A stretch of DNA of 5,499 nucleotides from Propionibacteriaceae bacterium UBA4569 (GCA_002387005.1 DGKN01000251.1:4734-10232); one strand, 5' to 3'. Counted from the first letter of the stretch, positions 1 through 5,499 are shown. Notes: generated from the sequence alone by a model not told the origin. Numbers and translations are program-made.

Positions 1-158
1 GTCAGACCGGACCCTTCCGCCCGTCCAACCGGGAGAAGCGCGTGCCCGGGCTCTTCTTCGCCGGCTCCTCCACCGTGCCGGGCGTCGGGGTACCGATGGT
101 GCTGATCAGCGGCAAGCTCGCCGCGGAACGCGTCCGCGACTGGTTGGGGCCGCGATGA
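1..158 (+). CDS. crtI: Phytoene desaturase CrtI, C-terminal end only
   Basis: The reading frame beginning at base 3 gives 51 residues ending in TGA at 156-158; the gene starts outside the left edge. The tail contains PGLFFAGSSTVPGVGVPMVL followed by ISGKLAAERV. This is the characteristic C-terminal FAD-binding segment of bacterial CrtI-type carotenoid desaturases, where a PGL(Y/F)F.G..T.PG.GVPMVL.SG pattern is nearly invariant. Family members dehydrogenate phytoene stepwise, usually to lycopene, using FAD, in association with the membrane. The number of desaturation steps cannot be read from this fragment. Its stop overlaps the crtB start (ATGA), which supports a shared transcript. A related CrtI-like enzyme (for example a CrtD or CrtN type) cannot be excluded from 51 residues, but the position just before crtB favours crtI. 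Confidence 0.9.
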   Translation, partial: QTGPFRPSNREKRVPGLFFAGSSTVPGVGVPMVLISGKLAAERVRDWLGPR

Positions 159-1093
159 CCACGACCAACCTCACGACCACCCCCGAGCGGCGGCTGCGTG
201 AGGGTTACGCCGAATGCGCCCGCCTGACCTGGCAGCACGGCACCACCTACTTCTGGGGAGCCGCCCTCCTGCCCCGGGCACAGCGACGCCACGTCTTCGC
301 CGTCTATGCCCTGTGTCGGCTGGCCGACGACATCGTCGACGCCCCTTCGGCCACCAGCGACGTCGAACGCGTTCCGGCGACCCGGGCAGCGCTGTCCGAC
401 TTCCGGGAGCGCTTCGTCGCTGCGGTCGCCGACCCCGCGTCCGCAGAGCCGGTGATCGCGGCGGTGGGGACGAGCGTGCGGAACAGCGGGATCGAGATGG
501 AGTGCTTCGACCGCTTCTTCGACGCGATGTCGATGGATCTCGACACCGAGCGCTACGAGACCTGGGGCGACCTGTGCTCCTACATGGAGGGTTCCGCAGC
601 GGTCATCGGCGAGATGATGTTGCCCGTGCTGCAGCCCACCTCCGACGCCGCCCGCGAACCGGCCAGGGCGCTGGGCTTTGCCTTCCAGCTCACGAACTTC
701 CTGCGCGATGTGGACGAGGATCTCGAACGCGGACGGATCTACCTGCCGCAGGACGACCTGCGTCGCTTCGGTGCCGACCCGGCCCGGCGCGAGGTGGACG
801 ACGCCTGGCGGTCGATGATGGCCTTCCAGGTGGCCCGCAATCGGGAGCTCTACCGGACGGCCTGGACTGGGCTGCAGTACCTGCCCGGACCGTCCAGGCG
901 CTGCGTCGGGACGGCGCACCGGCTCTACTCGCAGATCCTCGACCTGATCGAGCGCAACGACTACGACGTCTTCGATGGCCGGTTGCGGCTGCCCACCTGG
1001 CGCAAGGCGATGACCGCGCTGGGGGGAGCCGTGCGCGTCCCGACTCCTGCTCCGTGGGTGGTCGCTGAACCCGCTGGCAGGACGGTGCCGTGA
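155..1093 (+). CDS. crtB: Phytoene synthase CrtB
   Basis: This 312-residue protein has the usual length for bacterial phytoene synthase, which condenses two geranylgeranyl diphosphates head-to-head into phytoene, the first committed carotenoid step. Both Mg-diphosphate-binding aspartate motifs are present: LADDIVD at residues 56-62, and D185-V-D-E-D189 inside NFLRDVDEDLERGRIYLPQD (181-200), which matches the squalene/phytoene synthase family signature. The segment YMEGSAAVIGEMM (143-155) fits the conserved helix between them. An N-terminal YFWGAALLP (32-40) matches the family's early substrate-pocket region. The ATG at 155 overlaps the crtI stop by four bases and has a weak G-rich stretch (GGTTGGGG, 142-149) five bases upstream; no competing start is as well placed. 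Squalene synthase is the main alternative within the superfamily, but the crtI and lycopene cyclase neighbours argue for CrtB. Confidence 0.96.
   Translation: MTTTNLTTTPERRLREGYAECARLTWQHGTTYFWGAALLPRAQRRHVFAVYALCRLADDIVDAPSATSDVERVPATRAALSDFRERFVAAVADPASAEPVIAAVGTSVRNSGIEMECFDRFFDAMSMDLDTERYETWGDLCSYMEGSAAVIGEMMLPVLQPTSDAAREPARALGFAFQLTNFLRDVDEDLERGRIYLPQDDLRRFGADPARREVDDAWRSMMAFQVARNRELYRTAWTGLQYLPGPSRRCVGTAHRLYSQILDLIERNDYDVFDGRLRLPTWRKAMTALGGAVRVPTPAPWVVAEPAGRTVP
1079..1082 (+). promoter_or_regulatory. Ribosome binding site deciding the GTG start of the lycopene cyclase gene
   Basis: AGGA lies seven bases before GTG at 1090, within the end of crtB. The next in-frame Met of the cyclase is about residue 148, far past the Rossmann motif, so the GTG must be the start. 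The site is short but correctly spaced. Confidence 0.5.
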
Positions 1094-2193
1094 CCCACGA
1101 CGTGGCGGTGCTGGGCCTGGGTCCGGCAGGTCGGGCGCTGGCCCACCGGCTGGTCGTGGCCGGTGCTTCCGTGCTCGCTATCGACCCCAGCCCGCAGCGT
1201 CCGTGGCGAGCGACCTACGGCGGCTGGCGGGATCATCTTCCCGACTGGTTGGGCGCCGAGGTGATCGGGGCGTCCAGCGACCGCACCGACCTGGTCGCCC
1301 GCAGCCAGCACCGATTGCCGGGAACCTATCAGGTGCTGGACAACGACGCGTTGCGGACATTGCTCGACCTGGGTGGCGCCACCGTGCGTGCCGCACACCT
1401 GAGCGCCGCGCAGGCGCGGACGCTCGATGCCCGCATCGTCGTCGACTGCCGGGGCAACCTGCGAGGGGCAGTGCCTGGTGCCCCGATCCAGACCGCCCAC
1501 GGCCTGAAGCTGACCGCGGATGTCGGACGGATGCTGCTGGGAGAGGCTGACGCGGTGCTGATGGACTGGCGCCCTTTCGACGGGGCATTGGCTTGGGGTG
1601 TTCGGCGACCCAGCTTTTGCTATGTCATCCCGCTGCCGGACGGGCGGGTGCTCGCCGAGGAGACCTGCCTGGCCGGACGTCCGCCGATCGCGAGGACGGA
1701 ACTCGCGCACCGTCTGGGCGTTCGGCTGGGCCGGGCCGGTGTAGAGGCCCGCCACTGGCGCGGAGCGGAGGTGGAGAGGGTCCACATCCCCATGCTTCCG
1801 CCCCCGGTGGAGGTGCCGAACCGGTTAGGGGCTGCGGGCGCCGAGGTGAACCCGATCACCGGCTACAGCGTCTTCGCGTCCCTCGCGGCAGCCGACGACG
1901 CTGCCCGCTCCCTGCTGGCCACCGGATCGTTGCCCGACGTCCCCCGACCGTGGCGCCGGATTGCCCTGGAGGGTCTGCTCCAGTTGGATGGGCGGGGGAC
2001 CGTCAACCTCTTCGACGCCTTTGGACGCCTGCCGCAGCGGGCCCAGCGCGCCGTCCTCGACCCGCACTCCTCCCAGCCGGACCTGCTCGCGGCGCTGGGA
2101 CGCCAATGGGCGCTGATGACACCGCGCGGACGACTCGCCCTGGTCGCCGCCACCGCCCGAGGAACGATGACAGCACTGGGGGAGCGACGATGA
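1090..2193 (+). CDS. crtY: Lycopene beta-cyclase, CrtL/CrtY family
   Basis: This 367-residue flavoprotein probably converts the linear ends of lycopene to beta-rings (gamma- then beta-carotene). An N-terminal dinucleotide-binding motif, GLGPAG (9-14), is followed by D32 at the end of the second strand. Lycopene-cyclase hallmarks then appear in order: YGGWRDHLPDW (43-53), QTAHG (134-138, family QxAyG), MDWR (158-161), and YVIPLPDGRVLAEETCLAGR (178-197), whose EET resembles the FLEET motif implicated in cyclisation. NPITGYSVFASLAAADDAA (254-272) matches the family's C-terminal P.TGYS segment. The GTG start overlaps the crtB stop (GTGA). It is the single-chain flavin type, not the small membrane CrtYc/CrtYd pair found in some other actinobacteria. 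Ring specificity (beta or epsilon, one or two ends) is inferred from family tendency only. The symbol crtL would be equally acceptable. Confidence 0.93.
   Translation: MTHDVAVLGLGPAGRALAHRLVVAGASVLAIDPSPQRPWRATYGGWRDHLPDWLGAEVIGASSDRTDLVARSQHRLPGTYQVLDNDALRTLLDLGGATVRAAHLSAAQARTLDARIVVDCRGNLRGAVPGAPIQTAHGLKLTADVGRMLLGEADAVLMDWRPFDGALAWGVRRPSFCYVIPLPDGRVLAEETCLAGRPPIARTELAHRLGVRLGRAGVEARHWRGAEVERVHIPMLPPPVEVPNRLGAAGAEVNPITGYSVFASLAAADDAARSLLATGSLPDVPRPWRRIALEGLLQLDGRGTVNLFDAFGRLPQRAQRAVLDPHSSQPDLLAALGRQWALMTPRGRLALVAATARGTMTALGERR
2178..2184 (+). promoter_or_regulatory. Ribosome binding site of the P450 gene
   Basis: GGGGGAG ends five bases before ATG 2190. It is the strongest Shine-Dalgarno-like site inside the operon. 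It fixes the P450 start at 2190 although the frame stays open about 600 bases further upstream. Confidence 0.65.
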
Positions 2194-3449
2194 GCTGCCC
2201 CGCCCAGGGTGACCGCCGCGCCACTCGGGAGGACGAGACCAGCGAACCCCGCGTTGCACTTGAGGGGGGACTGTGGCGGATCCGTTCCCTGAATGCCGCC
2301 CGCCAGGTGCTGCGCGCGCGTCACCAGACCACCCAGGCGGGGTTCACCGCCGAATACATCCCCAAAGGACGGCTCCAGCACCGCCCGATCCTGATCAGCG
2401 ATGGAGCAGCGCACGACCAACAGCGCAGCGAGGTGGCCCGCTTCTTCGCCCCCGCCGTGATCGAGGAGCGCTACGGCCACCAGATCCGGGCCGCCGCCCG
2501 GTGGTGGTTGGACGAGACCGGCGCCCGACCCTTCAGTCTGGATGACCTGGCGCTCAACTTCACCGTCGACGTCACCGCCGAGATCGTCGGCCTGACTCAC
2601 ACCACCCGCCACGGCACGGCCGACGAGCGGGAGCGCCAGGTGCGGGCGATGGCGCATCGGCTGGTCTCCTTCTTCGACCAGCCCCCCTTCGACCTCTCAC
2701 GACGGGATCTGGGACGCACGCGCTCCCAGTGGGCGCAGGCCGCGCGCCGAGCACTGTGGCCGCTGGCGACCTTCTGGGCCGCCGACGTCCGTCCAGCCGT
2801 TCGGGAACGGCGCCGCCACCCTCAGGACGACGTGATCAGTCACCTGGTTGGCCAGGGCTGGTCCGGCACCGAGATCCTGATCGAGGCGCTCACCTACGGC
2901 ACGGCCGGCATGGTGACCACCCGCGAATTCATCGCGATGGCCGCCTGGCACCTGCTCACCACGCCCGACTTGGCCGACAGCTACCGCGCGGGCGGCAGTG
3001 ACGAGCGACGGGCGATCCTGCAGGAGGTGATCCGGCTGGAACCCGTGGTAGGCCACCTCTACCGCCGCACCACCCAGCAGATCGTCGTCACCGACGGCGA
3101 GACCCGGCACGTCATCGGCGCCGGGGAACTGGTGGACGTCCAGGTGCGCGCCACCAATGCCGACCTGGACGACGACCCGCTGCGGCTCTGCCCGGCGCGG
3201 ACAATGCCGTCCGGCGTCCGACCCACCGGACTGGCCTTCGGGGACGGGGCCCACAAGTGTCCCGGTGAACCCCTGGCCCTGCTCGAGGCCGAGATCCTGC
3301 TCACCGAACTGATGGCCCGCGCACCGCGTCTGGTCACCGAACCGACGCTGGGATGGGACGAACTGGTGGCCGGCTACGAACTGCGCGGGCTGCTCGTCGA
3401 GTTGGATTCGCCAGACCGCGCGTCCCACGACGTGGGTAGGGTCGAGTGA
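2190..3449 (+). CDS. Cytochrome P450, probable carotenoid-modifying oxygenase
   Basis: The product is a 419-residue soluble bacterial P450 of typical length, with no N-terminal membrane anchor. Visible motifs are HxxxR in helix C (H75-R79), ExxR in helix K (E279-V-I-R282), and the heme-thiolate loop FGDGAHKCPG (350-359), with C357 as the iron ligand encoded at 3258-3260. The meander region reads LDDDPLRLCPAR (326-337), not the more usual NRDP...F.P.R. Helix I reads AGMVTT (239-244): the two threonines are there, but V242 occupies the position of the usual Asp/Glu before Thr. The ATG overlaps the cyclase stop (ATGA), so it is very likely cotranslated with the carotenoid genes. No ferredoxin or reductase gene is in the window. 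Hydroxylation or ketolation of the beta-ring is the natural guess, since P450s can hydroxylate beta-carotene (CYP175A1 of Thermus) and no crtZ, crtW or crtU is visible here. P450 identity is certain; substrate is inference. Confidence 0.92.
   Translation: MSCPAQGDRRATREDETSEPRVALEGGLWRIRSLNAARQVLRARHQTTQAGFTAEYIPKGRLQHRPILISDGAAHDQQRSEVARFFAPAVIEERYGHQIRAAARWWLDETGARPFSLDDLALNFTVDVTAEIVGLTHTTRHGTADERERQVRAMAHRLVSFFDQPPFDLSRRDLGRTRSQWAQAARRALWPLATFWAADVRPAVRERRRHPQDDVISHLVGQGWSGTEILIEALTYGTAGMVTTREFIAMAAWHLLTTPDLADSYRAGGSDERRAILQEVIRLEPVVGHLYRRTTQQIVVTDGETRHVIGAGELVDVQVRATNADLDDDPLRLCPARTMPSGVRPTGLAFGDGAHKCPGEPLALLEAEILLTELMARAPRLVTEPTLGWDELVAGYELRGLLVELDSPDRASHDVGRVE
3424..3436 (+). repeat. 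13-nt palindrome just before the S4 gene
   Basis: CCCACG-A-CGTGGG is a perfect odd palindrome at the very end of the P450 coding region, with its centre at 3430. As RNA it could form a five-pair stem with a GAC loop. Its right arm sits 13 bases before the S4-gene ATG and next to the only G-rich stretch (GTGGGTAGGG, 3433-3442) that could serve as that gene's ribosome binding site. It could therefore modulate translation of the S4 gene; that role is inference, and the sequence is also constrained by coding. Confidence 0.35.
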
Positions 3450-3820
3450 TGAGCACCCGACTGGACGCGTGGCTGTGGGCCGTGCGGCTGTTCAAGACTC
3501 GCTCGGCGGCCAACAAGGCGGTCGTTGGTGGACACGTACGGCTCAACGGATCTCCGGTCAAGCCGGCGCACGTCGTCGTCCCCGGTGATGTCGTGACCGT
3601 CCGTGAACCGGGCTGGGAGCGCAAGTACGAGGTGACCCAGGTGATCGCCAAACGCGTCGGGGCGCCCGTGGCGCGAACGTGCTACATCGATCAGTCCCCT
3701 CCGAAGCCTGAGTACCTGCTAGCCGGACCCCTTGCCCGACGCGACCGCGGCGCCGGACGTCCGACGAAGAAGGACCGCCGCGAGATCGACCGGCTGATCG
3801 GTTTCCGGACCGAAATCTGA
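3449..3820 (+). CDS. hslR: S4-domain RNA-binding protein, Hsp15 (HslR) family
   Basis: This small basic protein of 123 residues has an N-terminal S4 RNA-binding fold at about residues 2-64. RLDAWLWAVRLFKTRSAANK (4-23), GGHVRLNGSPVKP (27-39) and VVVPGDVVTV (42-51) follow the Hsp15/S4 pattern RLDxWLWA.R..KTR..A....GG.V..NG..VKP....GD..TV. A basic tail, GRPTKKDRREIDRL (103-116), also matches Hsp15. In E. coli, Hsp15 binds free 50S subunits carrying a stalled nascent chain and tRNA; the Bacillus relative RqcP acts in ribosome-associated quality control. A similar ribosomal role is inferred here. The ATG at 3449 shares a base with the P450 stop (TGATG); a GTG one codon earlier (3446) is in frame but less likely. 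Only a weak G-rich site precedes it, which suggests dependence on translational coupling. It has no known connection with pigment synthesis. Confidence 0.88.
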   Translation: MSTRLDAWLWAVRLFKTRSAANKAVVGGHVRLNGSPVKPAHVVVPGDVVTVREPGWERKYEVTQVIAKRVGAPVARTCYIDQSPPKPEYLLAGPLARRDRGAGRPTKKDRREIDRLIGFRTEI

Positions 3821-3836
3821 TCGTGGATTCCACGAT
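3820..3836 (+). repeat. 17-nt palindrome between the S4 and transporter genes; terminator or operator
   Basis: ATCGTGGATTCCACGAT is a perfect odd palindrome that begins at the last base of the S4 stop codon. As RNA it gives a seven-pair stem with an ATT loop. No T-run follows, so it is not a classic intrinsic terminator, though actinobacterial terminators often lack one. It lies 15-31 bases upstream of a possible -10 box (3851-3856), a position also suited to a repressor or activator site for the transporter gene. The right arm overlaps a second short inverted repeat, CCAC-GAT-GTGG (3830-3840), so alternative pairings exist. I cannot decide between terminator and operator. Confidence 0.45.
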
Positions 3837-3856
3837 GTGGACTGATGCCCTAGCAT
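3828..3856 (+). promoter_or_regulatory. Possible promoter of the transporter gene
   Basis: TAGCAT at 3851-3856 matches four of six bases of the TATAAT consensus and fits the TAnnnT form common in actinobacteria. Seventeen bases upstream, TTCCAC (3828-3833) begins with TT but is otherwise a poor -35. Transcription would start near 3863, giving a leader of about 30 bases. The call rests mainly on the gap lying before a gene unrelated to the upstream operon. Confidence 0.28.
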
Positions 3857-3879
3857 GTCGCCGTTCGTCCCAACGCCTT

Positions 3880-3886
3880 GAAGGGA
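3880..3886 (+). promoter_or_regulatory. Ribosome binding site of the transporter gene
   Basis: GAAGGGA ends six bases before the ATG at 3893. It supports that start over the in-frame Met codons at residues 24 and 28, which would remove the start of helix 1. Confidence 0.65.
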
Positions 3887-3892
3887 TTTCCC

Positions 3893-5499
3893 ATGAGCAC
3901 CACTCCACCCGCGGCCGGAACCGAGCCGTCCGCCGCGAACCGAGGAGCATTCAGCGGTCGCATGGCGTTCATCATGGCCGCCATCGGATCCGCGGTCGGC
4001 CTCGGCAACATCTGGCGCTTCCCCTACGTCGCCTATTCCAACGGCGGCGGTGCCTTCATGCTGCCGTACGTCATCGCGCTGCTGTGCGCCGGGATCCCGC
4101 TGCTCTTCCTCGACTACGCCATCGGTCACCGCTGGCGTGGGTCGTCGCCGCTGTCGCTGCGACGCCTGCACCGCCTCACCGAGCCGATCGGCTGGTGGCA
4201 CGTGCTCATCTCCTGCGTCATCGCCGTGTACTACGCGGTGGTGCTGGCGTGGGCGATCCGGTACTTCTTCTACTCCTTCTCGAAGGCGTGGGGGGATGAC
4301 CCGGGCACCTTCTTCATGACCACCTTCGTGCAATCGATCCCGGCCGAGCAGGCGCACGTCGCCTTCCACTTCGTACCCGGCATCGTCGTCCCGCTGGTCG
4401 CCGTCTGGGTGGCCTGCATCGGCGCGCTGGCGCTCGGCGTCCAGAAGGGCATCGCCGGCACCTCGATCGTCTTCATCCCGCTGCTGGTGGTCATGTTCCT
4501 GACCTTGGTCGTCGTCTCCTTGACGCTGCCGGGCGCGATGAACGGCCTGGACGCGCTGTTCACCCCAGACTGGTCGGCCCTGACCAACTCGGGCGTGTGG
4601 GTCGCTGCCTTCGGTCAGATCTTCTTCTCGCTGTCGGTGGGCTTCGGCATCATGGTCACCTACGCCTCCTACGTGAAGAAGAACGCCGACATGACCGGCT
4701 CCGGCCTGGTCGTGGGCTTCGCCAACAGCTCCTTCGAGCTGTTGTGCGGCATCGGCGTGTTTGCGGCGCTGGGCTTCATGGCCCAGAACGCCGGCAAACC
4801 CGTCAGCGAGGTCGCCTCATCCGGCATCGGCCTGGCCTTCATCGCATTCCCGACCATCATCAACCAGGCCCCGATGGGCACTCTGATCGGCGTCCTGTTC
4901 TTCGGATCCCTGGTGTTCGCCGGTTTCACCTCGATGATCTCCATCATCGAGGTCATCATCGCCGCCTTCGAGGACAAGTTCGGCACCGGCCGCGTCGCCT
5001 CCACCATGATGGTCGGCATCCCGCTGGCGCTCATCTCGATGCTGCTGTTCCCGACCACCACCGGCCTGAACCTGCTCGATGTCACCGATGCCTTCGTGAA
5101 CAACTTCGGCATTGTGGGCGCTTCCATGGTGTGCGCGTTGACGCTCACCGCGGGCTTCACCGCCCTGCCGACGCTGCGTCGCCACCTCAACAAGTCCGGC
5201 TCCTTCAAGGTCGGCCGCGGCTGGCAGCTGCTGGTCGGTGCGGTCGCGCCGGTCATCCTGGGCTACACGCTGATCGGCGAGATCCAGACCCGCCTGACCG
5301 AGGGCTACGGCGGCATGCCGAAGACCTTCGTGTGGATCTGGGGCTTCGGCGTCACGATCGGTTGCATCGTGCTCGCCTTCCTGCTGTCCATGCTGCCCTG
5401 GTCGACGCGATCCAACCTGGGTTCGCTCGACTCGGACGGTGACCCGATCCCCGGCCCCGTCCTCGACCCGATCGTCGACCGCCACCGCCTGGACGACAT
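3893..5499 (+). CDS. Sodium-dependent transporter, NSS/LeuT family; 3' end beyond window
   Basis: The frame is open for 535 residues to the right edge without a stop. Helix 1 carries GSAVGLGNIWRFPY (32-45) followed by NGGGAFMLPY (50-59), the hallmark of neurotransmitter:sodium symporters, which couple inward Na+ flow to uptake of amino acids or amines. About twelve hydrophobic helices are visible, near 24-44, 53-79, 101-130, 162-180, 188-212, 236-258, 271-298, 328-360, 371-388, 398-426, 444-463 and 477-501. By my alignment to LeuT, sodium-site residues are retained: G32, A34, V35, N39, S246 (Thr254 in LeuT), N278, A343, T346 and S347. E282 aligns with LeuT Glu290, the acidic residue that replaces chloride in chloride-independent members. 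After helix 12 comes an acidic cytosolic tail, so little should be missing. The roughly 20-residue N-terminal extension is polar and unordered in appearance. Substrate cannot be assigned. The gene has its own ribosome site and probably its own promoter. Confidence 0.93.
   Translation, partial: MSTTPPAAGTEPSAANRGAFSGRMAFIMAAIGSAVGLGNIWRFPYVAYSNGGGAFMLPYVIALLCAGIPLLFLDYAIGHRWRGSSPLSLRRLHRLTEPIGWWHVLISCVIAVYYAVVLAWAIRYFFYSFSKAWGDDPGTFFMTTFVQSIPAEQAHVAFHFVPGIVVPLVAVWVACIGALALGVQKGIAGTSIVFIPLLVVMFLTLVVVSLTLPGAMNGLDALFTPDWSALTNSGVWVAAFGQIFFSLSVGFGIMVTYASYVKKNADMTGSGLVVGFANSSFELLCGIGVFAALGFMAQNAGKPVSEVASSGIGLAFIAFPTIINQAPMGTLIGVLFFGSLVFAGFTSMISIIEVIIAAFEDKFGTGRVASTMMVGIPLALISMLLFPTTTGLNLLDVTDAFVNNFGIVGASMVCALTLTAGFTALPTLRRHLNKSGSFKVGRGWQLLVGAVAPVILGYTLIGEIQTRLTEGYGGMPKTFVWIWGFGVTIGCIVLAFLLSMLPWSTRSNLGSLDSDGDPIPGPVLDPIVDRHRLDD

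Larger units (their letters stand above)
1..3820 (+). other. Carotenoid operon with translationally coupled genes
   Basis: All four junctions overlap: crtI/crtB ATGA at 155-158, crtB/cyclase GTGA at 1090-1093, cyclase/P450 ATGA at 2190-2193, and P450/S4 TGATG at 3447-3451. No intergenic space exists in which an internal terminator could sit. A single transcript starting upstream of the window is therefore the simplest reading, and the overlaps suggest coupled translation and roughly matched enzyme amounts. The operon probably ends at the gap after 3820. The prenyl diphosphate synthase needed to supply substrate is not in the window. Confidence 0.8.

Noticed and set aside
1593..2189. An in-frame open extension of the P450 frame for about 200 codons upstream of ATG 2190.
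   Set aside because: It lies wholly over the lycopene cyclase gene, its translation is rich in Arg, Gly and Pro with no P450 features, and a good ribosome site precedes ATG 2190.
1863..3428. Long minus-strand open frames opposite the cyclase and P450 genes (for example 1863-2657 and 2697-3428).
   Set aside because: High GC content makes the antisense frames of real genes open. Their translations have biased composition and no recognisable domain, and the plus-strand genes carry clear family motifs.
3820..3836. A standard rho-independent terminator after the S4 gene.
   Set aside because: The stem is good but no T-run follows, so I list it as a palindrome of undecided role.
3719..4369. A minus-strand open frame spanning the intergenic gap.
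   Set aside because: It overlaps the ends of two well-supported plus-strand genes, is low-complexity in Arg, Gly, Asp and Glu, and has no convincing ribosome site or domain.
4597..5442. A 281-codon plus-strand open frame overlapping the transporter.
   Set aside because: It is the shifted frame of the NSS gene. Its product is very rich in Arg and His with no membrane segments, whereas the transporter frame matches a known family throughout.
1..5499. tRNA, rRNA, insertion sequences, CRISPR arrays, attachment sites or horizontal-transfer scars.
   Set aside because: Nearly all bases are covered by coding sequence of uniform composition. I saw no transposase, direct-repeat array, tRNA-like cloverleaf or sharp composition change.

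Overview
The window reads as chromosome of a high-GC actinobacterium. Base composition is strongly G+C rich, codon third positions are mostly G or C, and genes are tightly packed with overlapping stop and start codons. The carotenoid enzymes also look actinobacterial. A pigmented member of the Propionibacteriales/Micrococcales type is plausible, but I cannot name the genus from sequence alone.

About 70% of the window (1-3820) is one plus-strand run of five genes, each overlapping the next by 1-4 bases. They are the 3' end of a phytoene desaturase (crtI), phytoene synthase (crtB), a lycopene beta-cyclase (CrtL/CrtY type), a cytochrome P450, and a small S4-domain RNA-binding protein of the Hsp15 family. 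The first three are a standard route from geranylgeranyl diphosphate through phytoene and lycopene to beta-carotene. The P450 is the only candidate tailoring enzyme in the window. It takes the place where other clusters carry crtZ, crtW or crtU, so it probably oxidises the cyclised carotenoid; its exact product is inference. The S4 protein has no evident pigment role and looks like a translation-related gene carried on the same transcript. The prenyl diphosphate synthase (crtE) and most of crtI would lie upstream, outside the window.

A 72-base intergenic gap (3821-3892) follows. It holds a 17-nt palindrome, a possible -10 box and a clear ribosome binding site. The rest of the window (3893 to the right edge) is one long gene, open at the edge, for a 12-helix sodium-coupled transporter of the neurotransmitter:sodium symporter (NSS, LeuT-fold) family. 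Its sodium-site residues are intact and it has a Glu at the chloride-substituting position. It has no obvious link to the pigment genes and probably uses its own promoter.

I found no RNA genes, insertion sequences or CRISPR arrays. The points most worth following up are the P450 in the carotenoid operon, its I-helix that lacks the usual acidic residue, the coupling of an Hsp15-like gene to a pigment operon, and a palindromic motif recurring at gene boundaries.
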